From Mytilus galloprovincialis (Eukaryota; Mollusca; Bivalvia; Mytilida; Mytilidae): a DNA stretch of 64,000 nucleotides. The position numbers and the translations under genes are program-made. Position 1 is the stretch's first letter. Every line of letters starts with the position of its first letter. The notes beneath the pieces were generated by a model, which worked only from the letters and a program-made list of their open reading frames with translations, searched no databases and was not told the DNA's origin. Shown piece after piece: positions 1-13,600 of the stretch. The DNA lies in assembly GCF_965363235.1 (NCBI RefSeq), contig NC_134843.1, positions 86,647,795-86,711,794 on the forward strand. Reading direction: 5' to 3'.

Positions 1-1565
1 TGCCCATAAAAGGGGCATGAAAATGGGGCATATAAATAACCAAAGATATGGCCGAACATTGACACAAAAGTGATAAAGAAGGTAAAACAGATATTGATTG
101 ATAACCTTTCAACTGTGATGGGAATAATGGCTATGGACCTAATACCTGAGGAACAAGGAGTTAAAAAAGTGATATAGACCTCACCTGGTGGCATATTGCA
201 TTGAAGCTGCTTATAAACATCATTTCACACAAAATATTGAGCTGAAGTTTGCTTTCATGAATTGGCACATTAAACCCCACTCAATACATGTCCTTTGGTA
301 TAGATGAAAGAATACAGGCAAAAAATTAAGTAAACACAAACACAATATCATTAAATACATAATTTATTTATAATTCTATACGCATTTAGCGCATGTACGA
401 GTTTTTATTTACACAACCTCATAATAGTTGTTCTATATCATAATAATGAATTCGTCTTAAATTTTATTTAAATTTCTTAGAACTCTTATTCCTAATAATG
501 TTTATACATGTAAATCTATTTTGAAAAAAAAAATAAAAAGTACTCCTCTCATATTAAATTGGTTTTCAAAAATTAGCTACCTTTTGGGACAAATAGGAGT
601 CCTTACTGTTAATAGTCATTTGGAAAATTTGTGCTATATATTTGAGCATTATAATAGCATACTCAGCAAGAGTAATTCAATTAGGAGTGTTTTTCAAACC
701 TTCAATAGAAACATAAAAAATAAATCAATGAATAAAAATTTGCACATATAAAACACAATAAATTTATCAGATCTTCACAATAAAATATACTTGTATAAAT
801 GTATAAAATAAATATAGGACGGATATGGTGAAGTATGATATGACAGTTTGACAATCTTCAGTACTATAAATCTCTAACACAACAATAGTAATATCACATA
901 AACAATAACACTGTTCATTCAGAATGATGTACGAGCTTAAACATAAACAAATGATAGCTTGTTAAGATGTATCGATTAATTCTAACTTAATTACATAAAG
1001 TGAGGGAAAATAACCAATTAAATTTCAAAATCGGTTTTTTTACAGAATCAATTCCAAAATATAAAGAAATGTTGAAAATTCTACATCTTCTTGCTTATAG
1101 CTTTGGCTGATGTATAATCTTTTTATTCATATCTTTTCTAATTTTGATTTAATGAGTAAAATCACATACAAATAATATATATATATTTTCATGGTCTTGA
1201 AAAGTCCCAAGATGGATGAAAGCACTTGACAATGCTGCTTTTAAAACTCTTTTTATGTATTCAACTTTTAATATATAATTATGTGCACCGCTTTAACATA
1301 ACCTTTTTTTGTATATTCTATGTATCTATATGTATAAATGCATGTTTATATATTTACATAAACATGTACATATAGATCTCTAAATCACAAAATGTTCTTA
1401 AATACCATCTATCTTTATGATACATATATCAGCATTTCATTATCAAATGAGCGCAGGTTAAGAATTGTTGCTATTATATTCAAATGGCACAGTTCATTGA
1501 TGCAGTATCATGTAATCAGTGACTTTGGAATGTTGATGCGTAAATGACAGCACTATGTAATCACA
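1..1565 (-). other. TMEM67 3' UTR and downstream flank
   Basis: No coding region is seen. A possible minus-strand polyadenylation signal (AATAAA) lies at 1122-1127 and others occur further left, so the transcript end cannot be fixed. The open frames here are short and AT-rich. Confidence 0.45.
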
Positions 1566-1646
1566 TTATATTAAAAATCTTTGGTCCACTAATGTTTTCT
1601 TGGCCAGGTTCATTCTTCCTCCACTGTCTCTGGCCATAGCAATTAA
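1566..1646 (-). CDS. TMEM67: TMEM67 exon 21 with stop codon
   Basis: Encodes ARDSGGRMNLAKKTLVDQRF then LI and TAA (1566-1568). The ending LVDQRFLI is identical to the human C-terminus, so the reading frame is intact to its natural end. Acceptor TTTTACAG. Confidence 0.96.
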   Translation of the reverse strand, partial: LIAMARDSGGRMNLAKKTLVDQRFLI

Positions 1647-4600
1647 CTGTAAAATAAAATGGATTTCAATCATATGTAATGGACTAGTAATTCACAGCTG
1701 AGTCTAATTGTAAATATCAACATTATCATTATTCAAACCAAGTTTTTAGTGTCAGTGCAATTAACTCCTGAATAGAAAAAAACATTTAATCCAAAAAATT
1801 TGTTTTACAAACGACATATCAACATAGACATGCATCTTACATATCTCAAGGCTACTAATTTTTTATTATCTTTATTAACAGTGAACATTTTTAAACACTT
1901 ATGTGTATTTATCCAATAATTGCAAATAAAGTCTTACCTCTGTGATTAGATATGTGAGCACTCCAGCCAGAACAAAGTTTTGAAATATCAAATCTATTAT
2001 ACAGAATAGTAGTGTGTCAAATACCACCAAGGCAGATTCATTACCATAAAACAAAGCTCTGTCAAATGAATGGCCATCATCTGCAAAATAAAATCCAAGT
2101 TTTTATAAATTTTCTTAATGTATTTTCCTTCTTCCTGATGTTTTTTTTTCTATCCAACTTCGTTGTGTTTTTCACTGAAAATATTCCTTTAAGATGTATT
2201 TTCTGGAATTTTCTTGGAACTTGTCAAGTGATGTCAAATGCCATGTGATTACATTGCCGAAAGGCATGCATTTATAATGTGAAGCATTTAATAAATTGTA
2301 CATATCAGCCCACTAAGTAACAATTCAGATATTATGGAATTTATGTAAATGTAATGCTATTACCACACAATAGAAATTAACAAGAATGTGTCCATAGTAC
2401 ACGGATGCCCCACTCCCACTATCATTTTCTATGTTCAGTGGACCGTGAAATTGGGGTCAAAACTTTAATTTGGAATTAAAATTAGAAAGATCATATCATA
2501 GGGAACATGTGTACTAAGTTTCAAGTTGATGTAACTTTAACTTCATCAAAAACTACCTTGACCAAAAACTTTAACCTGAACTTTGCACTATAATTTGGCA
2601 TTAAAATTAGACCAGAAAACATAATGCCCCTCTACTATCATAGCCGGGGCATAAAAACTATTTGCTCTAAGTATACGATATAAATTGATATAATCAACTG
2701 AAAAGAATATTTTGACTTTTTTGCCTATTGAACATACCATTATAAAATATTCCTTTCTCTGAAGCATCCAGAAATTCGGTGTCCATGATACTCTCTAAAA
2801 GTGTTTTGTCTTTGACCACATAGTCTATTTCTTTTAACGACTGAAATCAAAATTGTAAATATTATAAAATTTATCTTTTGTCTTATGCTGCCAGTCATCT
2901 TTTTTTTTATTAATAAGAAGGAAGTCATCTGCTATATGATTAGGCAATAATTCAAAGCCCTCCACAAACAAATGTCAAGTTTTTTAAAAGCAGTAATTCT
3001 GATAGTATTCAATCAGGTAAATGTCCCTAAAAAAAGCTTACTATATTGCTGAACTGGAAATCTCTACACAATCTAATAAATTCATTTATGAAACATTCTT
3101 ACTAAAGGTAGCAAATCTGTCAGAGTTCTTTATATAAAAGTATTACGACAAAAATGTGAAGGGTAACCAAGGTCATTAAAACCCCTAGTAGTATCAAAAC
3201 TGATTTTAATACAAGGATATACCTTAAAGTAACATGCTGAAAGAATCTTTACATCAAATTTTTAGATGTATAAATTTCAATTAGGATAACCTCCAAGTAG
3301 TTTAAAACTTTGTGACAATTGAAATATTATAACATATTTATCAATCTTAATACTTAAAAACATTTTGCATTTTATTGCTTAATGTATAAATTTTACTTTT
3401 ATCAATTCATGTGTAAAAATTTCTAATGCACAATGTACATTCATCTCTTGTTATTAATTTTTCGTCTGCCACAGAACATATGACAAGATAGAATATTATA
3501 AATCTTAAAAATTCATACTCGATTTGTGTTTAGTGGTAATAAGCATTGTGCATAAGTTTCATAACATTTGATTGAGACAAACTAAAGTTAGAGAACTGAA
3601 ACGAAAAATTCAGCAATTTTTCCATTTCCAGCATATGTAAAGAGAGATAACTCTAGAACAGTACAAGAGACACCACCAAAATTCACACTTGATCTGTGTA
3701 TTATTGTAATAAGTATTGTGTATAAGTTTCATAGTATTTGGTTGAAGCAAACTAAGTCAAAGAAAAGAAACAAAAATTCTGTAATGTTTCCATTTGTAAA
3801 AGGGCATATCTCTAAAACTCAAATTTTGATATGTGTTTTGTAATAATATAAAGCATTGAATGCAAGTTCCATAACATTTGGTTTAGGTGAACTAAAATCT
3901 GGGAACAGAAACCAATTTTTGGACGAACGAACATTACAGACAGACAAGAGTAAAACTTAATGCCTCATCCTCTATGGCGGGAGGCATTTAAACATAATCT
4001 AACAAACATTCCACTTCTACCCCTCATAGATGGATAAAATGTTAAACTCTTAGATCAAAGCATACAAAGAGTAAAGAGTTGATAACACTATACAACAAGA
4101 AAGTAGAAGATGTAGACAAGTTCACATACCTTGGAACAGTCAAACAAGGAGTAGGAAGTGGTCACATCAACAACAGAATACAGAAAGCAAGAGTGACATT
4201 CCATGGCCTCAGAAGTATATGGTATGCACGAGGAATTGGCCGAAAAACTAAAATACATCTGTATAACTCATTAGTAAGACCTGTATTATTGTATGGATGT
4301 GAAACATTGAAACTCACAAACCTTGAAGAAAAGAAACCTAATACTGTAGAACACCAATGCCTAAGAAAGAGCCTAAAAATAAAATGGCAAAGTAAAATAT
4401 CAAACAAAACAGTAAACAAAATTGCTAACACCAGATATATCAGTTGTGAAATAAGAAGGAGACACTGCACATGGATAGGACACATATTAAGGCGTGAAAG
4501 AGACAACAAGAAAGAATTAGAGGAAGGCTAAAAACTACATGGAGAAGAACAACAGAGAGAGAAAGGAACCAATAAGGATGTACAAGTTGGAACATGGCCT

Positions 4601-7600
4601 GAACAGCAGCAAAAGATAGAAAAGGGTGGCAAAGCAGCATGGAGGCCTTATGCAAAATTCTAGCGCGGAGAGAATGAAGATAAGATAGATGGATAGATTT
4701 TTGTAAACAGACCCTTAGCCTGTTAAATTAACTACTTAGGAAAATGTATACAGGTATATAAAACGTTTATATGTGTGACAAAAAAGGAAAAGACAACTGT
4801 GCACAGATATCAAATTGGCAATGATTAATGATACATGTATTTTATATACTTACATGATCAACAAATCCAGCAAGGAATTTATTGACAACATTATATGCAT
4901 TAGTCTTTGTATTTATGATAGTTTCTTTTGATTTCCCAGCGCCCCCTACTGCACCAGATCCCTGTAAATATAAATATAACATTCTATATCCTGTAAATAT
5001 AAATATAACATTCTATATCCTGTAAATATAAATATAACATTCTATATCCTATAAATATAAATATAACATTCTATATCCTGTAAATATAAATATAACATTC
5101 TATATCCTGTAAATATAAATATAACATTCTATACCTATTTCAGAAACTATGGTCTATGAAGAGGTATAAAGACAATTTTTATTCTAATTCCCCAGGCACA
5201 GAAATTCAAAAGAAATTACCACTAACCAGAAAAGTTTATTAGAAGTGTCTTTTGACTCTTTTCATACTAACATATAAAAAAAATTGGCATTTAAGCCCTA
5301 GCAGCAACAAGTCATTAAAACAACTTTTCTTTTATTGAACATATATTTTCACTTTTGTAAAAAAAAAGCATGATCAAAATTGTAGTTACAATGGTATTAT
5401 TGTTTATAAGTCGCTACAGCTTAGATCAAACTTTTAAACCTAACTTTCATATATTTACAAAAATATTTAAGCAGTTATTCAATAAGGAAACTGAACTAGA
5501 TCCAAAGCAGTAATAGTCCAGTCAAACTAAGATTTAACCTTAAACTAATTAAACTTGAGGAAAACTCAAAATTAGCATTTTTAATTTACTCTGGAAATTA
5601 ACATTGGGAGGGGAGATAACTCTCGTCTTTTTTGGTCAGTTTTTGGTTGTTTTTCTTGAAATTTATGTTAAGTATGATACTTTGGTAGGGTTATAAGTTT
5701 GTATTTTACTAAGTTATATAATCTTCTGTTAATGAAATGTACAAAACCGAAGTGTTATGGGTAGTTTTATTTTTTTCGTGCATATTACATCAAAGAAATT
5801 GCAAATTTGAAGCTTTGTGACCATTTAGAAACTAGAGGCTCTCAGGAGCCTGTAACGCTCACCTGTTACCTTATTTACTGATGGCGGCCATCTTGGTTGG
5901 TAGGCGGGGTCATTAGACACTTTTTAAAATAGATACCCTAGAAATGATTGTGGCCAAGTTTTGTCCAATTTGGCCTATAGTTTTAGAAAAGAACATACAA
6001 AAATGACAAAAAGTTGTTCAATATTGACTATAAAGGACAATAACTCCTTAAGGGGTTCTCTGACAATTTTGGTCATGTTGACTTATTTGTAGATCTTACT
6101 TTGCTGAACATTATTGCTGTTTACAGTTTATCTCTATCTATAATAGTATTCAAGATGATAACCAAAAAATGCAAAATTTCCTTTAAATTACCAATTTTAG
6201 GGCAGCAACCCAACAACGGGTTGTAGGATTCATCTAAAAATTTGTGAGGGGATAGATCTTATTCTGATGGACATTTAAATCTTGACAAATTTGCCCTAAA
6301 TGTCTTAGTTTCAAAGATATAAAGCAAAAACTGTATTTTTCCACTATGTTCTAATTTTAGCCGTCGGCCATTTTGTTTGGTAGGCAGGGTCATCGGTACA
6401 TTTTTTAAACTATATATCACAATTATGATTGTGGCCAAGATAGTTTAAATTTGGCCCAGTAGTTTCAGAGAAGAAGATTTTTGAACAAGTTACAAAAAAT
6501 GACGATAAAGTTATTAAAATTGACTATAAAGGGCAATAACTCCTTAAGGGGTTCTCTGACAATTTTGGTCGTGTTGAGTTATTTGTAGGTCTTATTTTGC
6601 TGAACATTATCGCTGTTTACAGTTTATTTCTATCTATAATAATATTCAAGATAATAGCCCAAAAACGGTATAATTTCCTTAAAATTACCAATTCAGGGGC
6701 AGCAACCCAACAACAGGTTGTCCGATTTGTCTAAAAATTTCAGGGCAGATAGATCTTGACCTGATCAACAATTTAACCAAGTCAGATTTGCTCTAAATGC
6801 TTTGGTTTTAAAGATATAAGCCAAAATATACATTTTACCCCTGTGTTCTATTTTTAGCCATGGCGGTCATCTTGGTTTGATGGCCAGGTCATCGGACACA
6901 TTTTTTAAACTAGATACCCCAAGGATGGTTTTAGCCAAGTTTGGTTTAATTTGGCACAGTAGTTTCAGAGGAGAAGATTTTTGTAAAAGTTTACGGACGA
7001 TGGACGATGGACGCAGGACGCCGGACGCCAAGTGATCAGAAAAGCTCACTTGACCTTTCAGGTCAGGTGAGCTAAAAATAATGAGAAAATTTGGTATTGT
7101 TTATATCTGTATATTATATTTTTTCAGCAACTTACTTATCTAAAGAAATTTTAAACCACAAAAAGAAGAATACATGCTTAATTATTTTGATTAAATTTGA
7201 GATTCTTTACCTTGACATGTTGAAAAATTCAATAAATGGTCAACTAATGAATTACTAAATCTAGATTATAGCTTGATACAAGATATGAAAACACCTTTGG
7301 AGTTGTTTGTTCTACTCTAAAGACCACTAAAAAAATCAAGAATCAATACATTTTGATGAATAGAAGTGGTAAAGTTATAATTTTGTATCAATTTTTATTG
7401 ATATTTCTGCCTTTTTTGCAAGAGTTATCTCCCTTTTTAATGCAAATCTCCATAGGAATTTTAAATGGTGTTTTTTTTTTAAATTCCTCAAGTTGGATTT
7501 TATGGGAATTTTTTCTGTGTATATTTGGGGTATAATGCTAAAGATTGAAACTTAAAAATCTTCTGTTGCAATTACTTTCGGGTTAGGGTCAAATTTATGC

Positions 7601-10600
7601 TAGATTGACTGGACCATTGTTTCATTCATTATTTTCGACATTGTACAAAATTTTTTTGAGTTGCAAAAGAAGAATACTGCTAAACAGGGTTACATTTAAT
7701 TTCGTTTGTTACAAATAAATATTCAGCTTTTCATTTTTTAATATACCCTCTAATGCTTACCTCTAAAGCAACAGGTAACATTACTGTCTCATACTTGACT
7801 CTTAATTTACGTGGTAATGCCATCATAAATGTCTGTTGGTCAGTATCTGGTAACAGTCCACGCTTTCCACAAAGATCTTCCTGTGTATCAAAAAATATGA
7901 TATCGATTAATAAATTTATGTTATTCATACTTTTCACTGTGTTTATACAAACATTTTGCAAGGTATGATAACTATTATGTTTACAGATATTTCAAATTAA
8001 AAGCTCCTTAAAGAAAAGTTTTTTCTCATCACTTTTATATGCAATGTTTAAAAATGCCATTATCAAAATCAGCTCTACAGTAGGTATTTTCCATCGTCTG
8101 CGTGTTTACCCTTTAAAAATGTAATAAAAACTCACCAAAGATACCAAACAGGCTTAGAATTTGTTACAACAGACTTCTTTTGTCTACATATGCCTTGGTT
8201 GTGCTCAAATTTAATGGTTTGTATTGGTCATTGTATTAATTCAAATATCTTTTTTCATAATAGTAAGTTTCAGTAAGCTTTTTCATCAGCCTTTACATTT
8301 ATCATAATTAGGATTATTTTTAGATGTTTCTTTTTTTCATTTTCCTGAAATGACTGTTTAAGTTTTTATTTCACGTATTCACCTTCATGTTTTTTTAAAT
8401 CTTTTTGAGCCTTGTTTTGTTCCCCCAATTCCTTTATGGTTAGAGCCATAACCCGCGAAAGTAAATCTTGACCATCACTTTGTGGTATGGAAACTTGTGG
8501 TATAATTTCAGAGGGATTTGTACACTTAAACACAAGTTGTTGCCTGGAAACTACTAAAATACTTATTTGGGCCCCTAAGGGCTCTAATTCCTTTACTGTT
8601 TGGACCATAACCCCAATCACAACCTTCCTATTGAGGATATAATCCTTGTGTATAAACTTCATGGATTTCTATTTACTTATACTAAAGTTTTTGTCCCAAA
8701 GAAGACATGATACCAATATACGACCACATAAAATGTTTGTGGTCATATAAAAACAATAACCCTCCCTAATACATACCTCCTCTCTCCTCATCATATCAAA
8801 CATATCCCCCATGTTGGTATCAGCTTTCCCATGTACTGATTTACCATGGACGTAATATCCAAACTGGGCATGTGCCATTACAAACACACTGATGTTACTC
8901 ATAGAGCAAAGATCCACAAACTGTCGAACTTTATCTTCTACAAATCTCTCATATATCAATGTGAAGAAAATCCACTGACATAGTGCTACAAAAATAAAAA
9001 TTATTACTATATGAACATTGCATTTAGATATTTTATGGAAATGTTTATAGGTTTCACCTCCAACTCTGACATTGTTAATAATGAATAAGAAAAAACAATG
9101 CTACAACTCAGTTCTTATGATAGCATGGTTAAGATTTTAAAAATGTGCCGATGGTTGTTACATAGTATGCGCCCATAACAATTCTATTTACTATTCTAGA
9201 AACTAAGTATCAAAACTTGTCTCTATATGACTATATTAAATTATGAAAATTTTCTCCAGTCCTAATTAATATTTTCTAGTTTGGGGCATCAGACTAGTGG
9301 CTAACGGTGCAGGTTGGTAAAATAAACAGACATAAGTTTTATCTTTTAATATTTGAATAACTGAAGCGAAGATGTTTTTTTTTATGTTCAGAATGCTAAT
9401 TTAGGTTTGTTTTTTAAACAATAATTTGAAAATAAGAGCATTTCAACTTCAATGGTTATGAAACCAATATTTTCCCCATAACAAATTTTTCATTCATTCT
9501 TACCAACTAAAATATAAACTGATGCTCCTATGGCATATCTGAACATTGTACTATCTTCAGCCCTGTATGATGTTGTATCTTTAATGATTCGGCCATCTGG
9601 ATCCTTTGTTGCAACATTTTCAAATCCAACAACATTCAGGAAGAAAATAACAGCAAAAATCTGGAAAATCTGATTAATTTTTCTCAGTGTCTGAATTTCA
9701 TTCCATTCATTTGCTACAAAATAAGTACGCCAAATAGACACATTACTTCCAGTTTTCTTTTCTGAGGTAGCAACCACATGTTTTGGTCTTTCCCAGTCAA
9801 TTAAGAATACATCTGCTGTACACTGCATGATTATCATATGAGCCATCTGTAGACATTTCAAAGCAAATCCTGACCCAAACAATGCCAGCCATTCCCTTTC
9901 TGCTAATCCTGTGATATGGAACAAGAAAACGGTATTTTGTCCCTAAAAGAAAGTAAAGTTTAAATTGATTTGTTTAATTCAAGCCAATAAAGGGCATATA
10001 TATACATTCATGAAATGTAAAAAATAAAAGAAGATATTTTTCAAATCTGTCCAAACAAAAGTTGTATTTCATCTACTCAAAATTAGAAATTTTGACCCAT
10101 GAAACTACAATTAAATAAAAATATAACAATTTTCTTAAAGTGGACATGAATTGTAAGAAAATATAAAACAAATCTGTCTACAGGATTTTTTCTGTACATG
10201 CTGTTCACAATTGGCAGGCAAACTTTTTTTGACGTTATTTGAACAATGCTTTACAAATAGACAACTGTATAAAAAACATTTTTTCTCCAAACTTTAAGTT
10301 CATTTTTACAAGATGATGGTTGATATGAATTTGCCCTCATTGGCATACCACATGGTGCAAAGGGAAGTGATTTTAGCCCAAATTAATTCAATGGAAATCT
10401 ATCTTTTATTCATACTGACCTTGAAGAATGTCAGAAAATAGAATGCTATACCAAATGTAATCACAAAGAAGATGTTAGCCAAAGATCCTGATGCAAAGAA
10501 CAAGAAATTGATGATCGTCTGAAAGTCAATAGCTGGTTTTCCCGCTCTTTTTGACCACACCCATGTCCTGTAACCAGCATAGATAATACTCAGTGTTGAC

Positions 10601-13600
10601 AGCGTTCCTACAGAAATCTGAAAATCTCGTCTGTATTTGCTAGTTGAATATTCGTAATCAACTGAAAATGATGTCTGAAAATAAAATATGAACAAATGGA
10701 CAATTAATTATTGTAAATTCAGAATTATTGCATGCACTTATCATTGCTAGAGACCTATTGTTGAATGGAAATGCACGTGTAATTATTGTGATTTCATGAA
10801 AATCTGTGTGCGGATATAAGCATCATATATCAAATGTGAGTTCTTTTAAAAAATGAGATACTTAGTCAGTCGCATTATTCCCATTTCTGATATTCCTATG
10901 CACAATCTAATTATGAAAAACAATTCCCAAACATCAATTTTCATAAAAATTATTCAAATGAAACTTTTATTCATCTTGAAAAAAAGCATAGTTATAGTTT
11001 GCACAAAAATAAGTAGAATGCACTCATGGAAGTAGTTTCAGCACGTGTAAAAAAAGTATGCAAATGCTGCATAAAATCAAAGAGCTGAAAGCTCTGAGGA
11101 AAAATGACGCCACTGTCTCTTATATTGGGATAGTTTTTATGCAAGTCTTGATTTTCACATACCTTAATTAGTTTAACAATGCAACATGTCTCGTAAGCAT
11201 ATAATTGATATTTCTATATGTTTGTGTGTGAAGGTGACAACTGGCTGTTTTTTTTTAAGACAAATGAATAGGTCAAGACTACCTACAAATAAATACCGTA
11301 GAAAGGCTTGTATATTTCTCACTGGTACATAGTCTGAATCCTGGTCTGTTCGCGCCCATTCACGTTTGCGCCCACTCATGTTCGCCCCCTTTCATTTTCA
11401 CACCCTACATGTTCGCACCCAATCTTAATTGGTTTTGTGTTTAATAACTCTGTAAGCAAGTGTTTTCTTATAAGTATAATTGTTGTCATTGTCTCAAAAT
11501 AAAGTGTTGAATAAATCTTAATCATGTTTTGGATAGGGTATTGTTAAAAATAATAATAATCCTTTCTAAATAAAGTGGTATTTTGTCAACGTTTTATTTT
11601 GTGTTGAATAACTCTTAATCATGTTTTGGTTAGTGTATTGCTATAACTTTGTTTCATTGACTTGTTTCAAAATGAAGTGAGATTCTGACTATGTTTTTTT
11701 CTGTGTGGTGAATAAATTTTATCATGTTTTGATTATAATAGTGGATTGCTATATTTTGGTTCCTATATTTTATTGCTTCGTTGTTTCAGATCAAAGGGAC
11801 CAAGCTGTTAAAAACAATTATCTTTTGTGTTTTTCCTTTAAAATCTTCAATGTTTACTCATACCAAGCTATAAATACATTCAGTATTTACACCAAAGCAA
11901 TTTAAAACAACAATCATGATTTTCCAATTATTTAACTTGAATTTGAATTAAAATTGGGCGCGAATGAGTGGAGTGCGAACGGACCTTGGGTGCGACCGTG
12001 CGAGCTGCGAACGTGTAGGGTGCGAAAGTGTATTGGGCGCGAACAGACCTGATACCACAGTCTGAACCCCCTTCTCCCACAAAATATTAAGTAAATAATC
12101 TTTTTGTTACTGTTATCAAAGGTCTAATGAAACTCAGGTAATTTCAAACATTTGTCAAAGAATTCTAGTCAAACCGGCACCTGGTTAAATTGGCACCTGG
12201 ACAAATCAGCACCTGGTTAAATCGACACCTGATTTAGTCAATTCATCACCCATGTTAAATATATATTTTTAACAGCATTTTAAGCAAAAAGAGTAAAAAT
12301 AAGAAAGGGGTTGCCAGAATTTAGCAATTTTTGGGTGTTCATGTACATTTTGTATATATTTATTTTTCTCAACTAAATGACTTTTTTGGTGTATTTTTAA
12401 TGATATATATACATGTATGAGTAGTCCAAATAATTATTACGTCTGGCAAGGCTTTTTAAATTTTATTCTGGGACACCTTCCTATGACCGCAAGGCTATGT
12501 TAATTATTTTCTGAGACGCCTTCCTACGAACTTCGTAGGAAGGGGTCCCAGAAAAGAAATAAAATATCCTTGCCAGACGTCATAATTATTTGGACTAATA
12601 CATGAGATATTGGATATTTTTATGCATTATTTTAACCAGTTGAGCATTTTACAGAATTGTTGGTTTAATGCTGTTTAAACTTTACTGAAAAAAAACACCT
12701 TAAATTGGCTAATTATTTGGCATGAAAGTTTGATTTATTGAAAGGGACTCATAGTTTTCCATTTTATTTTAATAATTGTCTAATTGTTAAAACAACAGTT
12801 GGGTAGGGGCTTCATTGTTTACCTTTATACACAACAACATATTCACTTTGGTTTCCTTGTTTACCTAAATACACAACAACATATTCACTATGTACTTGGT
12901 AACAGTTATTAATTAATTGAATAGAAAATATTATAACAAATATTATTGGATGCCGAATTGACGTCAAATAGGTGCCGATTTGACTATATGCCAATTTAAC
13001 CAGGTGCCGACTTGACTTGTACGTTTCAATTCCTCTGCGATCGTTTGCGGTATTTTCTTGAGAAAACATATTTTCCATCATCAAAGAGAAGAAGAAACTG
13101 CTTGAAAATGATTCTGGAACGCTTCATGATTGTAAAAATAAGTTTAATTCACTCAAATAACAATTTTGAAACTTGCGATGTTTAAACAGGAAGTTTCAAA
13201 AGCACGTGTAAAAGAAGAAAATAACCGGTGAGAGTGGAAATCCGTACATGACAGATATCACTATAGTACGACTTTGAAAGTAAAACAGTTCCATCCTTTT
13301 GTAAAACAGTCTTTAATATACCTATCACATTAATGTTTGAAGGGTCTTAAGCTTATTCAAACCATTTAAGTCGGTATGAAACACCGAAACGGAATAACCA
13401 ATAACCGATTACGTTTTGTAGTTTACAAATTCTAAACTGGTTCCCGTCAAACTACAACACTTTGTTCGAGTGTAATGGAATACAAACAGAAACCAGCTAG
13501 TAAATATGAAACCGAGTGTAAACTGGTTTCTGGCTGATAACTACACAATGATCATGCATAATGATAACACAAGCAGATTCCAGTTTGTATGGAAAATAGT

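Noticed and set aside
8366..8662. 98-codon minus frame between TMEM67 exons 16 and 17 as an extra exon
   Set aside because: Exons 16 and 17 join directly in phase and match the human protein without a gap. The frame lies in a dispersed repeat.
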